From positions 248,001 through 312,000 of the forward strand of contig VWND01000073.1 of the NCBI GenBank assembly GCA_009599575.1: 64,000 nt of DNA. The letters are read 5' to 3'. The stretch is from Blumeriella jaapii (lineage: Eukaryota; Ascomycota; Leotiomycetes; Helotiales; Drepanopezizaceae). The notes beneath the pieces were generated by a model. It was given only the letters and a program-made list of their open reading frames with translations. It was not told the DNA's origin and made no database searches. Within the stretch, counting starts at the first letter, position 1, and each line of letters starts with the position of its first letter. Of this stretch, positions 21,368 through 33,000 are shown piece after piece. A program made the position numbers and the translations under genes.

Positions 21368-24355
21368 CTAATCCTTGTACCTATAATCGTACTTGGATCC
21401 CGGCGCCGGGTAAGATCTTGGATCGTAGTCCTCGCCCTCGCGCGGCTGCCGAGCAGCACGGTCTCTCGAACGATACGTACCGGCCGACTGACGCTCCAGC
21501 TGCCGACGCGCCTGCTCATCCGCTCTCATGCCGCCGTTGCGCGCGTTCTCGAAGCTCGACGAGCGCGGACGCGCACGCGGGTGCTCCTCCTGGCTCTCTC
21601 GCCAGCTTGCTGCTGCTGCTGCTGCTTTCGCAGGGCCGCGCGAGGCGTGAACGGGAGCGCTGTTGGCGCCGGTGAGGAAGCTGGGGCCCGTTCCGAAGCC
21701 TCGACTGCCCGGCGCGGGAGAGCTGCCTGCTGCGGTCGAGGTGCGGTCGTGGGCGTCGCTGTTCATGTCCGTCATGCTCATGCCGCCTAGGCTGTTGATG
21801 GTATCGTCGTCGTCGTCGTCGTCGTCCTGGCTCGGGTCAGTTCTCGCTCCGGCTCCTGACGAGCGCGAACGATCGCTCTCGCCTGGGACGCGGTGGCGCT
21901 GGCCCATCCCCATCCCCATCCCCGTTCTTCTCGTCTCCGTCAACGGGCGGGCAGCAGCTGTAGCCGCCGTCTCGCGGTGGGTGCCTTGGAAACCTACGAC
22001 TGGGCCTGCGGGCGTGCTCGCGACTTTCGGGCCAGAGAAGAAGATGGACGGTGGCGGGCGCCGGCGGCGGCGGCGGCGGCGGGGGTTCCTGTCTTCGATC
22101 TGGCCGTACTGGTATCTGTGTTGAAGCTGTTAGCATTCTCGGCGACGGCGGAGGAGGAGGAGGAGGTGGTGGTGGTGTTGTTGTTGTTGTTGCTGTTGCT
22201 GTTGCTGTTGAAGGAGCAGCCCGGGCCACGAGTACCAATCTGTCGCTCCTGCCACTCGGCGCTGTACATCTCCGGAGAGACGCGCGTGTTGGCGACGAGA
22301 TGTCTGGTTGAGTCGGCGGCGGAGGCTCCGGCCGCTTGGCTGCCCTTGCGGCGCGGATGGAAGAGGCCGTGGGAGATCTCACGGCGGAGAGGGTTCGGAG
22401 CTGGCTTCTTCTGGTGTTGGGCTTGAGTCTTGTGCTGGCTGGGAGGAGGTCTCAGAGCAGAAGAAGCGCGACCTGGAATCTGGAAGCTGGTTGAAGAAGC
22501 GCTCGAGGCGGACGTGACCTTGGAGGCTCGTGGAGGCACGCTGGGCTCGAAGGCTTGGGGGTGGGTGGTGGACCACGCGTTGCCTCTGCTGTCGCTCTTC
22601 TTGCGCGGCGGAGTCATGCTCCAGATGCTCTTCGGGCTGAGTGGCTTGTGTGAAGCTTCGCCCATCACAAGGGCCGCGGCGGAGGCATTTGCTGGGTTGT
22701 AGGGGCTGGAAGCGTGGCGACCTGGCAGCTTGACAGGACCTCCGTTCTCAACCTTGAGTCCTCGACTCAGTCTTTGCGCAGTTTGTCCGGACAAGGCTTG
22801 CTGTAGGAGTGCCGGGGTCTGCTTCTTGGGGGGAGCATCGTCCGTGATGGGTTCATCCTCGTCATCAGAATCGGCGAACTTGCCAACGGGCTTCTTGAAG
22901 GGCGGAGTCTTGTGCCAGGAGCCTTTTGGGCTCAGTGGCTTGGGAGGAGCGTCGGTCATGTCAACATCTTGGGTGGATGTGTCAATGGAGGTCAAAATGC
23001 CGAAAGAATTGCGAGCGGGCTGCCGAACAGGGCCTTCTTCGACTTTCGCGTCTAGACTCAGTCTCTGAGCAGTCAGCCCGGAAACGACTCGGTGTGCAGG
23101 TGCTGGGGTTTGCTTCGTAGGCAGAGCATCGCTCATAGCAGAGTTGTCGCTGTCCGAGTGAGAGACTTTGCGGCTCATGGGCCTCGATTCCCCATCGCCG
23201 TAGTGATATCTCGCGAGCCTCGAGGTCGGTCCAGAAACAGCTCGCTGTGCCTGTGCAGGCGTCGAGTTGGTTCTGATGATGGCAGCATCGCGGGCAGCGG
23301 ACCTTCTCTGCGTGGGAGCTTCCGGCGTGATGAGATCGATGACTTGTCGGCGGGCAGCGGACCTGGTAGGTGTGAGAGTGAGAGCTCGTGTGGGTGCCAG
23401 AACGGTGGAGCTAGAGGTGAGCGTGCGAGCCGGAGGAGCTTGCACCGCATATCTGTCAGATGATAGAGCGGCCATGCTTCTTGTCGGAGCTGCGTGGCTT
23501 CTGTTGGGCGTGGTGAGGGTGTTGGCTGAAGCTGCGCGAACTGTGGTAGCTCTATGGGGTGTGGTGCTGACGGCGTGTTGACGGACTGAGGGAGCAGTTC
23601 TGTTCGGAGCTGAGGCGAAGAAGTCCTGGCGAAAGGAGCTGGTAGATCGGTTTGGAGTTGAAGTGACTCGGCGTGCGAACACTTGAGGAACTGCGAGGGT
23701 TTGGGGCTGGACCACCGGCGGATCTGGGGCGACTGGTGCAGCATTGTGGGCGGTCATTCCCCGGAGACCAAGGTGAAGCAGGCCGTTACGCTTCTCTTTG
23801 GTTTTCTGTCTGATCTGCCGAAGGATCCACGTGGTGTCTTCTTTACGGGTGCCATCGTAGGTTCGATGGAGCATGCGATAAAAGGCGTCCTTGCATTGGC
23901 CAGCGGGGCGTGCAAGCCAGTGCTTGTAGACGGCCTCACACACTAGGTTGGAGGGTTAGCAGGGTGAACACTCCCAAGGTAACAGCCAATCTGGAGTGAG
24001 GTCACTTACTATCCTCGACTGTCAACACCAGGATACTCGGTTCCTTGTAGCTCCTACGCAGATTCGTCGACCCATCCACCTCACCTCTCTGGCTTCCACG
24101 GCCACCGTCCAATTGTCTCTGGACGTCGGTGAAGCCGCCTGCTGTGTGGACGGTCACCCATCTGTGCACGAGTCGCTCAGAGCGGGCATAGGGAAGCCAT
24201 GCTTGCTCCACGGCCGCCAGAATCGTAGGATCGAAACCCGGAGGATCTGGCAAGCCAATCAGTCTGATGGGTTAGCTCGAGGGTCGTGCGCAATGGTATA
24301 TATACATGCCTACTCGGACATGAGAAAGGGAGTGAACATACCTTGTCTGCGCCAT
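21368..24355 (-). CDS. Large S/T-P-rich protein with internal repeats, unknown function
   Basis: Starts with ATGGCGCAGACAAG (24342-24355), then exons 24010-24263 and from 23942 down; these junctions are in phase. The first 150 residues (RLIGLPDPPGFDPTILAAVE, then MCEAVYKHWLARPAGQCKDAFYRM) look folded. The long remainder is disordered. It contains two copies of a roughly 100-residue repeat with QTPA...SG.TAQRLS and KPLSPK.[SI]W...TPP.KK, i.e. many CDK-like sites, so a nuclear, cell-cycle-phosphorylated protein is a guess. The 3' end is uncertain. An intron ending CTAACAGCTTCAACACAG near 22118 seems real, and the frame after it (YGQIEDRNPRR, then to DYRYKD at 21368) has strong GC3. The donor (perhaps GTACAG near 22270) is not secure. 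The alternative end is a stop at 21994. Confidence 0.6.
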
Positions 24356-25744
24356 GGTGCTTGCTTGTGGGTTGTGGGATGCTGGAGGAGAAGGTTGGAG
24401 GAGGTGCTCGCGGCCGGGGTTATATGTTGACGTTATCGCGCTAGCGCTAGGCGAAACAAAACAACAACATCAACAAAGGCTCTCCACCACCGAATCAGGC
24501 AAGAAGCTCGAGGTGAATATCACAACAATGCGAGTACGAATAGAAAGTTTCGGTTTTCACTGGGCCAGAAGGCACCCGGTGAATGCATTCTGGTCGCGTC
24601 GAGTCTAGGTATGCCGATCTCTTCCAGCCGAGCCATAGAGGAGACGTTTGTTTCTACCGAAAGAGAAAGTTGAATTCGCCTTCATCCTCGTCCCAGCATC
24701 CCAGCATCCACCGTACCCTTCCTCGTCCCTCCCCTGCCCCTTCTCAGTGAGTACAGCGCTGAGATGCCATTGCCTCGAAGAACGGCTCGACCGAATGCTC
24801 TCGAAGCTCCGCAAAATGCAACATCGAACATCGGGATCGGGAACTCCTTGTTGATCTATTCCGAACGGCGGCGAACGACGCAATCGACAGCAGGTCTTGA
24901 TCTATAGATGGTGGATGGTTTTCAAGGCTGTATCGTGTATCCTATCACTATGATTGGAAGTCTCTGTACCCCTTGGAAGGTCCTGCAGTAGGACAGCAGC
25001 CCGGCGCCTACCATCAAACAGACATACAACAAAACCCATCTCTGCTTTTGCTGCTGCCGGTATTACTCAAACCAAGCGTCTCCCTACATGTTCCCATCAA
25101 GGGCCCTTTGGCTTCCTAGATCGGTAACAGCGCACACACACAGCTAGCGAGCAAAACACTCGCAGAGAGCCTACCGCGATCCATTCCAAGAAACCCCCCT
25201 TGATCAAGATCTTACAGCCGAACAAACCGGCATTGGGAATCGCAAAGCCCGCTAGCAGCGCCAGGACGAGGGCAGATACATCGAGAGTCCTGAAGTTGTC
25301 GCAAACAAGGGTGGGGGGGGGGTCATTTACAACTGGATCGCCTTCAATAATTCCGCAGTCTTCGTGCTTAGCTAGAGGGAGGCATGACTCGGCCGCGGTA
25401 CCAGACGTGACATCCTCGTCGTTGTCTGGCGCGTTTTTCTTGTACAGTACTTCCGAAGTTTATTCACAGGAAATCGCGTGCTGTTTAGTGCTTGTTGGGG
25501 ACTTGATCCACGAACGCGTTGCGGACCGGTCAAGATACTTTGTCTTGATTGATGCCAACAGATATCCATGAACTAAGCGATTTCCTGCACCAAATGATAC
25601 TTACTATCCACGCTCCTATGTATAACCACACACCCTCCCCGCCCGGATCGACGTATTCCCTACACGCCTTTCGCTCCAAGAAGTTTTCCCGCGCCAGGCA
25701 CCAATATCGAGTCGAGTGCTGAGCTGGACAATGAAGGAAGTACC

Positions 25745-25770
25745 TGTACTGTACTGTACTGTACTGTACC
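25745..25770. repeat. (TGTAC)n pentanucleotide array
   Basis: Five consecutive TGTAC units, the cleanest instance of the motif found across the intergenic DNA of this window. The word GTAC inside it is palindromic. Confidence 0.9.
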
Positions 25771-27466
25771 TGCGAAACTTTGGGTCCTTTCCAGGAACAG
25801 ACTTTCTTCGAGATATGCCAAGGCTCTGGTAGAGGCCCACGCCCATGGCAATCCAGTGTTAACCTTCATTACTTCCAACTTGGCAAGTCTTTTTTCCCAA
25901 GGCTCCTGTGAGCATTCGTTATCTCTACCGGGCGGACCAAGCAAAGCACTGCGAGCTCTGCTTGTTGTTGGCCGCGTCCGGGACACCAGCATTGAGACGA
26001 ACGTCTTCTTTGGCGACGCTCAGCACACGAGGAACGCAAACAAGAAAACCCGACCAAAAGCTAGGTGGGATCCGCCCAAAGGTAAAGCGCAAACGTGCAA
26101 GGGAAAGCGGAGAAGGATCGCCTTCGCAAATTCGAGCGGCAGCTCGACTCGACCCTCGCTGTGTGATGTGGTTGATGGAGGGGAGATAGATGCATTGAAA
26201 CACGAAGCCGATCGCCCGCGGTTTTCGAGGTGCGGGCGTCGAGCTGCGTCCTCTGATACTGTACTGTAAGGGGGAAGGTAAAGTAGGGAGGGTACTGTAG
26301 GTTCAGTATGTACATACGGTACTGTACTGTACTGCACTGTAGGGTTTTAAGAATAAGCGAAAAATACTACGATGCATTTCCGTTTTCTTGCTCTGTTAGA
26401 TTTCCGTGGCAAGCACTGTACTCCGTCAGGTAAGGATTTGCTTGCTCTGTGGCAAAGGTTGAACGGGATGCTTGGATCAGCGAAAGCAGTGATCCAGAAT
26501 GAGGGGAACAGAGGGAGAGGGAGGCAAGTACATGAGAGAAAGTCCGGTACAAGCACGTTGGTGCATTACCTCTACAGTACTATACATACTACATACCTAC
26601 TATGTTATGGTATATACATACCTGCCGCTCCAGCTCTGGCCCCCTCCCCCAAGCTGTCTATCTGTCTTTCATGTTCTTCTCCTATCACGAGAATAGTGAG
26701 ACCCTGGACGACGCTCGGGGCTGCGGCATGGACTCCCGGCCCGTTGGCGTTTGGGTGATTGGTCGATGTAGGGATGCCAGGTGCGGGATGCAAATATAAC
26801 TTATGCGAGTGTGAAGTCAAGTGGTGTGTTGTTGTCTTGATTGTTGGGACGAAAAAGAAGGGTGGCTGTTTGTTAAGAGGACTTGGGGCAAGGAGCGCGC
26901 CGGGGGGAGGGGGGGGAGGGGGGCAGCGTTGTGGAGGTTTGATAGACGAAAATAAGGGACCTGTACTGTACAGTAGGTACAGTATTTACAGTACAACACA
27001 GGACATGCATTACAGTACAGTACAGTACTGGCATTACAATACAGTACAGTACTGTACATACATCCGCGAGAGCGAGACTTGAGCGGGATTGCAAGCCAGC
27101 AGAGCAGATGTGGGTTCAAACCTACATCATTATTGCCACGCACATCGATCACAATTACAATGCCATTTTGGCTTGATGTCAATCGACCGATGGTCCTCAG
27201 CTGTCAGCTGAAGAACCGACACATCCCCCAAAGAGCGGGTTCAAGCAAACGCGGGCATCATGATTCATTCCTCGTGGCGTGACGAATTATAATCATGATG
27301 ATGTGCTGTTCTCCTCTTTTCTTCTGCAGCGGGCCAGTCGGCTTTGGTTCGTGATCAATTGGAGTGGAGGCTAGGCCGAGGGAGAAAGTGGCACATGGTC
27401 GCACGAATGATTGCACGGGAGCAGAATGCGAATGTTTCTTCTTTTTTTATATATATACAGAGAGAC

Positions 27467-27593
27467 AGAGAGACAGACAGACAGACAGACAGAGAGAGAG
27501 AGAGAGAGAGAAAAGAGAGAGACAGAGAGAGAGAAACAGAGAGAGAGGAACAGAGAGAGAGAGAAAGAGAGAGAGACAGAGACAGAGAGAAAG
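27467..27593. repeat. GA-rich (GA/GACA)n tract
   Basis: About 125 bp of purine-only GA and GACA repeats on the plus strand. Open frames of Arg-Glu or Leu-Ser repeats here are artefacts of the tract. Confidence 0.95.
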
Positions 27594-29578
27594 CGATGTC
27601 ACTATCGCCCCCCTTAGTCTGGGCACTTGTTTTGTTTGGTACATATTGGGGAAGTGGAGTAGATGATGGCTCTTGCGGGGATCTGATGGTCTGATTTTAA
27701 TCGGTTTGAAGGCGTGCGAAGAAATGGACAAGTCTTCCTTAGCATCTTCAGCATGTTCGGCATGTTCGGCATCTTCAGCATCTCAAGCATCTCACACCTC
27801 GTACCCGTGTTCATCGTGCCTCGTGGAAAGAAAAGACGTTCTTCGTTCCGATGCAACCTTTCCATTATGTTGTGGTGCATTGTTGGTCCCCTCCTCTCCT
27901 CTCCTCTCCTCTCCTCTCCTCTCTCTCCGTCTCGACCAACCAGGATCTCCCACGGAGGAGCGATCCACCCAGGCGCAGCGCAGCATGTCACCACAAGTAT
28001 CCATATCCATGACGATGTGTGGGACCCCATTCGCCGCGGGAGGTGATGTGATGATCTCAACATGCCGTACTATATTGCCCGGATTTGCGATGCAGTGTGC
28101 AGTTCGCAGGATGGATTCACCAACCTGGCATCGACGGGCAGCGATCGAAGAGGCAAGCATGCGACGCAAGAACCGACCAGATCGGGGGGCGAGGGGAGGG
28201 ATGGCAATATACTTCTTCGCGGTACTCTATCTCAGCCCTGGACGGCACCGGACTCGAGAAGAAAGCCTTTAAAAGCTACCGCTCCCTAAACCTAAACCCA
28301 ATCGTCCAAGGGACCTGGCAGTAGGCTTGCCAGTCGCTAGTAATGTACGTGTCGATCATACGCAGACGGACGGGACGCCAGGCCGGCCAACAGCAGCGAA
28401 ACGTTGTTGCGTGCTCACATCCAACCCAACAGCGTTTCTGAGCCGGGAGAGACGGGAGACGGGAGGGAGAGGAAGATCAGGTGCGCGTCGATTCCGTGAA
28501 TCATCCATCGGGCTTGGGGATGGCAAGCAAACAGCACTTGCGAGGCTGCTGTGCTGTCTTGTACGTACTGTATATACTTGACGAGGGAAGATGTATGGAC
28601 CTAGGATAGGGTAGTTTATGTGTAACACAGACCGAGGAAGACATACTTTAGATATATGAGGTACTGTGTACAGTGTACATAGGACAGAGGAAAGTATGAA
28701 TTTTGACTTTGGTTTTGCTCTGTATGACCCTGGCTTGATTGACAGAATGACTGAATGACTGAATTACTGGCTGACTGACTGACTGGCTGGCTGACTGACC
28801 TCTGCTTGCTTGACCTCCGCTTGCTCTCTTACATACGTACTCTTTGCTCTTTATTCTCTCTCTTTCTCAATCTCTTTCTCTCTTTCTATCTGTCAGATTT
28901 CTCTCTCTCTCCCCCCTTCTCTCTCTCTCTCTCTTTCTGACACACCTGACGACCTCGCTTAAACACCCAAAAACCCAGTCGTGCTGCAGTCTATCGTCCT
29001 GGTACAGCGTCGTCCTAGATTAGTTCGTTAGAATGGTGTAGTGTATCCGTAGTGTCGAGGTCCAGCAGGTAGAAGTCGAAGCATGAAAGTCTCTAGCGCC
29101 GTGCCTGGCTGGACACCGAGACCAGCACGGGACTCGAGCCGGACTAGAGCCGGACTAGAGCCGGACTAGGGCCAGACTAGAGCCAGGCCGATCGAGCTGT
29201 CGCTGTCTCCACTTACTCTGTCTCTCTCAAACCCTCCACAACTCTCTTCTCTTCCACCTCCAGCCACTCCACGACGAGAACACCCACGACAATCAACGAA
29301 AACGGCCGTCACGGCGAAACGCTCTCCCCAATTCGAACTTGCTCTCTACCACTCCGACCTGCTATTGCTATTGCGACTGCTACTGCTTGGCTTGGCTTGG
29401 CTTGTTGGCTTGGCTTGGTCTGTCGATCCCATGAAACCCTGGAACACTCGCTCGTCAGTGATCTAGGCCGACTTTAAATATCGCTGCAGTGATTGGCGCG
29501 GCCGTCTTTTCATGTTTGAGACCTGAGGTCAAGGCGCGACCAAGTTCCATCCTCCCTCGAAACCCCGATCCTACGACC

Positions 29579-29579
<1 letters not shown>

Positions 29580-29614
<35 letters not shown>
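29580..29614. repeat. Homopolymer of 35 C, in the likely Med15 leader
   Basis: An uninterrupted C run followed by ACCCC, about 310 bp upstream of the Med15 start codon. The complementary G run could form stacked quadruplex structure. Length in the assembly may be inexact. Confidence 0.9.
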
Positions 29615-29927
29615 ACCCCATTCTTCTCCGTCGGCAGAGCGAGAACAGAACGAACATCAGTCCCGGAACGACGACCATACGAACTCGGTAGATCGGGGAG
29701 TGGTGGCTGTTCGCATCATCGTGCTCTGCTCGACTTCGCAGCCTCATCGCCTGGACCCACGGTCGATTTCCCCCGATCCCTCTCAGCGTCGCAAACACAT
29801 GTTTGCTTCCCGTCACATCTTCTCGCGCACTCGAAATCGATCCCATCAATTATAGAGCACGTCTGCCAGTCCGAGAACACTCGCCTCCGGTCAAGGTCAG
29901 GTCGTGGACCTGTACCGAAGCCCCGAG

Positions 29928-29993
29928 ATGGATCCCAACTTCCAGCAGATGGCGGGCCCGGGCCAGATGATGCCGCAGCAACAAATGCAGTTG

Positions 29994-30037
<44 letters not shown>

Positions 30038-33000
30038 CCAGCAGCAGCAACATCAGCAACAGCAGCAGCAGCGGGGCATGGGTCACCCGAACGCCGCCAA
30101 CGCCAACGCCCAGATCCAGTCCTTGATATACAACAGTCTGTCAGAACAGATGGGAAATGTGTCAGGCTGGCGAACTCAGTGCCCACTCACCGAGCGGATG
30201 GGGCTTATCTTGAGCATGTGCGTACCACGCGTGGCGCAAGATGCCACTGTAGTGTGGTTTTGTGTGAATTGGAGTCTAACGTGCCATTCGTAGAATCGCA
30301 AATCTTCGCCTCACCGCGCAACATTCGCCAAATTCTCCAAATTTGCAGCGCATGATCGAAGTCGGAATCCGCTTCGAGAAGGATATATTTGACAAGGCTC
30401 AGAGCAAGGTCTGTGCCTGATGTCTGGTCACCATGGTCTACACTGACACCGTATCAGGAACATTACAAGAACGAAGTGAACGCCAAGTTAGACCAGCTGC
30501 TACAACGACGAACTCAGCACCAGGGCGCCATGCAGCAGCAAATCCAAGCGCAGGCCCAGGCTCAAGCACAAGCGCAGGTGCAGGTGCAACAGCAGATGAT
30601 GATGAACCAGAGCATGCAAGGCCAGGCACCCAGAGGCTTGCCTCCACAGACGGCCCAGCAGTCGTTTTCGCACCTTCAGCGTCAGATGCAAGCCTCCCCC
30701 CTGCCTGGCCAGATGCCCCCTCAGGCGCCCATGGGGCTGCCGAATCAAGTCCCCCCTCCTCAGAACATGACGCCGAACCAGCCGCAGCAGTTTAATGCCA
30801 GCAGCAGCAGCAGCAGCAACAGCAACAGCAACAACAACAGCAGCAGCAGCAGCAGAACATGGGGGGCAGACCTCCGAATGGCCCAATGAACATGTCTCCG
30901 CAAGACGCCGCCGCGGTGGGAGAGCTGGCCAACCGGATGATGAATACCGCGTCGGAGGAGGAGAAGAACAACCTCAGAGCGGTCATGCAGCAAAAGCTAG
31001 ATCCCGCGCTTCTGGCGAAATATCAAGCGCAAGGCATGGATCCCGTATTTGTCTATTACCGAAGCCAAGCGTGGAAGGCCCGTCAGGAGAGTCGCCATCG
31101 CATGCAACAACAAGTCCAAAATCAGCAACAGCAGCAGCAACAGCAGCTTGCTCTTTCGCAGCAGCCTCAGAACAGACCCGTGGCACCTCCCATGGCGCCG
31201 CAGCGATCCGTGAACCCGACTCCCATGCCGGGACAGCCTCCACAACCGCCTGGTGGAAACGCTGATTTTGGATCCTTCATCGGCAACATGGAAAATCTGG
31301 CAGCTCAACAGCAGCAGCAAGGCGTCATGGCGCAGGAGGTTGGACAGATGGTCGTTCCAGCAAGTGGCCCTCCGCGGAATAGCACGCCGCAGCCAGGCGC
31401 GGGGCCAGGCATGGACATGGTCCCAAACCCGAGGGCTGCTCAACAGCAGCAGATGTTCAATGCTCAGCAGATGCAACACCAGAGGATGCAGCAGCAGCAG
31501 CAGCAGCAACAGTCACAGGCACGGCTGAACGCACAGCAAAAGGCCCAGCAGACGATCGGTCTTCGCGGCCAACCAGGCGGGATGGGGCCCAGCCCAAATC
31601 CTCCACAACAGAGCCCATCAATACCGACGCTCAACGCGCCGCTGCGTACACCATCGCAGCCGATGAATCACTCGGAACCTCCTCAGGTTAACCCCAGCGT
31701 CCAATTTGGAGGACAGCCCCTGGACCCGCGCTTTATGCAAGGCACCCCCAGGTCCGGCCCTGGGAATAACATCAACATGGCCGGTCTGAATCCTGCCATG
31801 CTCCAAAACCTCGGCCCAGACGCGCAACAGAAATTGGCGAATCTGCCTCCGGAGAAATTTAACGAGATGGTACACAAGTGGCATGAGAGCCGGCAACTCA
31901 ACGGCGGTGCTAACATGCCTGGCGGAAGACAACAGATGCCCGTGCAAGGTTTGAACCAAGTGCGACCCGGCCAGCAAATCCCCCCCGGAGGCCAATTCAA
32001 CCCGCCCAATGGCGCCAATCAATTCATGATGGCCAATCAGGGACAACGGCCGTCCCCAATGGCCGCGGGCATGAATCCACAGCAACAGCAGCAGATGATG
32101 TTGCAACAGCAGATGAACGACCTGCGACATGGTCAAATGCCGCCTCAACGGATGCCACCCAGTGCAGCTCAGATGGAGCAGAAGAACATAGCACAGATGG
32201 ACAACGCCGACATCCCGATCATCTTCCAAAATCACCAACTCATGCCTCGGGGCTCTCCCCCGGAGATCGAGAAATGGGGCCAGCTGAAGCAATGGGTTTC
32301 GCAGAACCCAAGTCTCCCGCCCACGAGCCTTGACGCGGTGAAGATGCTACAGAGGATGCACTATGCGCAGGCCATGAGAAGTAGAGCCCAGCAGCAGCAA
32401 GGGCAAGGAGGTGCCATGCCTCCCGGCGCCGGTCAAGTTCAACCACGTGGGGTTGCCACAGCCCCGATGGCCGCTCCCGTTGCGCCCATGGGACAAAACC
32501 CAGTACCAATGCCGAACGGTGTCAACATGGCAGGTCAGCTGCGACAACCTACTGCTCTAGAGATTGAAAACCTGCGAGCCCATCCCAGTGGGAAACTGGC
32601 CCAGGCGAGCGACGAAATGATCCGTAACATTTTCATGAGGAACCAAGCTCAGAATCTTCAAGCTCAACAGCAGGCTCAAGGACCAGGTCAAGCACAGTTG
32701 ACACCGCAACAGCAGCAGCATCGCCAGCAGATGATGGCGATGCACCTTAACAAGATGCAGCAGCAACAGGCGAGCGCGGACCACAACCCCATCCGAATGG
32801 ACAACCCATGCAAAACGTCAATCCGATGGGCGCCGCGCAAACAAAACCTGGGCAGCTCCAACAACAGCAACCTCCACAGGCTCCCACCGCCCCCATGTCT
32901 GGTCCTCAATCTCAAGTCAAACCCGAACCCGGTAATGCGGCGGCCAACGCAGCCAACAACCGACCTCAGCCGAATGCGCGGAATGTTCCTCACAACTCTT

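Larger units (their letters stand above)
24356..29927. other. 5.6-kb gene-free region, microsatellites and TGTAC-type runs
   Basis: Divergent gap between the S/T-P-rich gene and Med15. I see no reading frame with family resemblance; the longer open frames are repeat translations. It holds TGTAC arrays (25745-25770, 26318-26340, 26960-27060), a GA-rich tract, CTCCT repeats near 27893-27925, a CTGA/CTGG repeat near 28750-28800, a GCCGGACTAGA repeat near 29125-29185, GGCTT repeats near 29390-29420 and a 35-base C run. A tRNA-like GGGTTCAAACC near 27113 does not fold as a tRNA. Long transcribed leaders or non-coding RNA cannot be excluded. Confidence 0.55.

Noticed and set aside
22051..22311. Gly/Val-rich plus-strand frame
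   Set aside because: Antisense of CCG/ACC/AAC triplet runs in the S/T-P-rich gene on the minus strand.
27090..27140. tRNA-like T-arm (GGGTTCAAACC)
   Set aside because: The stem gives a 6-base loop and no D, anticodon or acceptor stem can be paired around it.
27344..27731. Open frames of Arg-Glu or Leu-Ser repeats
   Set aside because: Direct translation of the GA-rich microsatellite on both strands.
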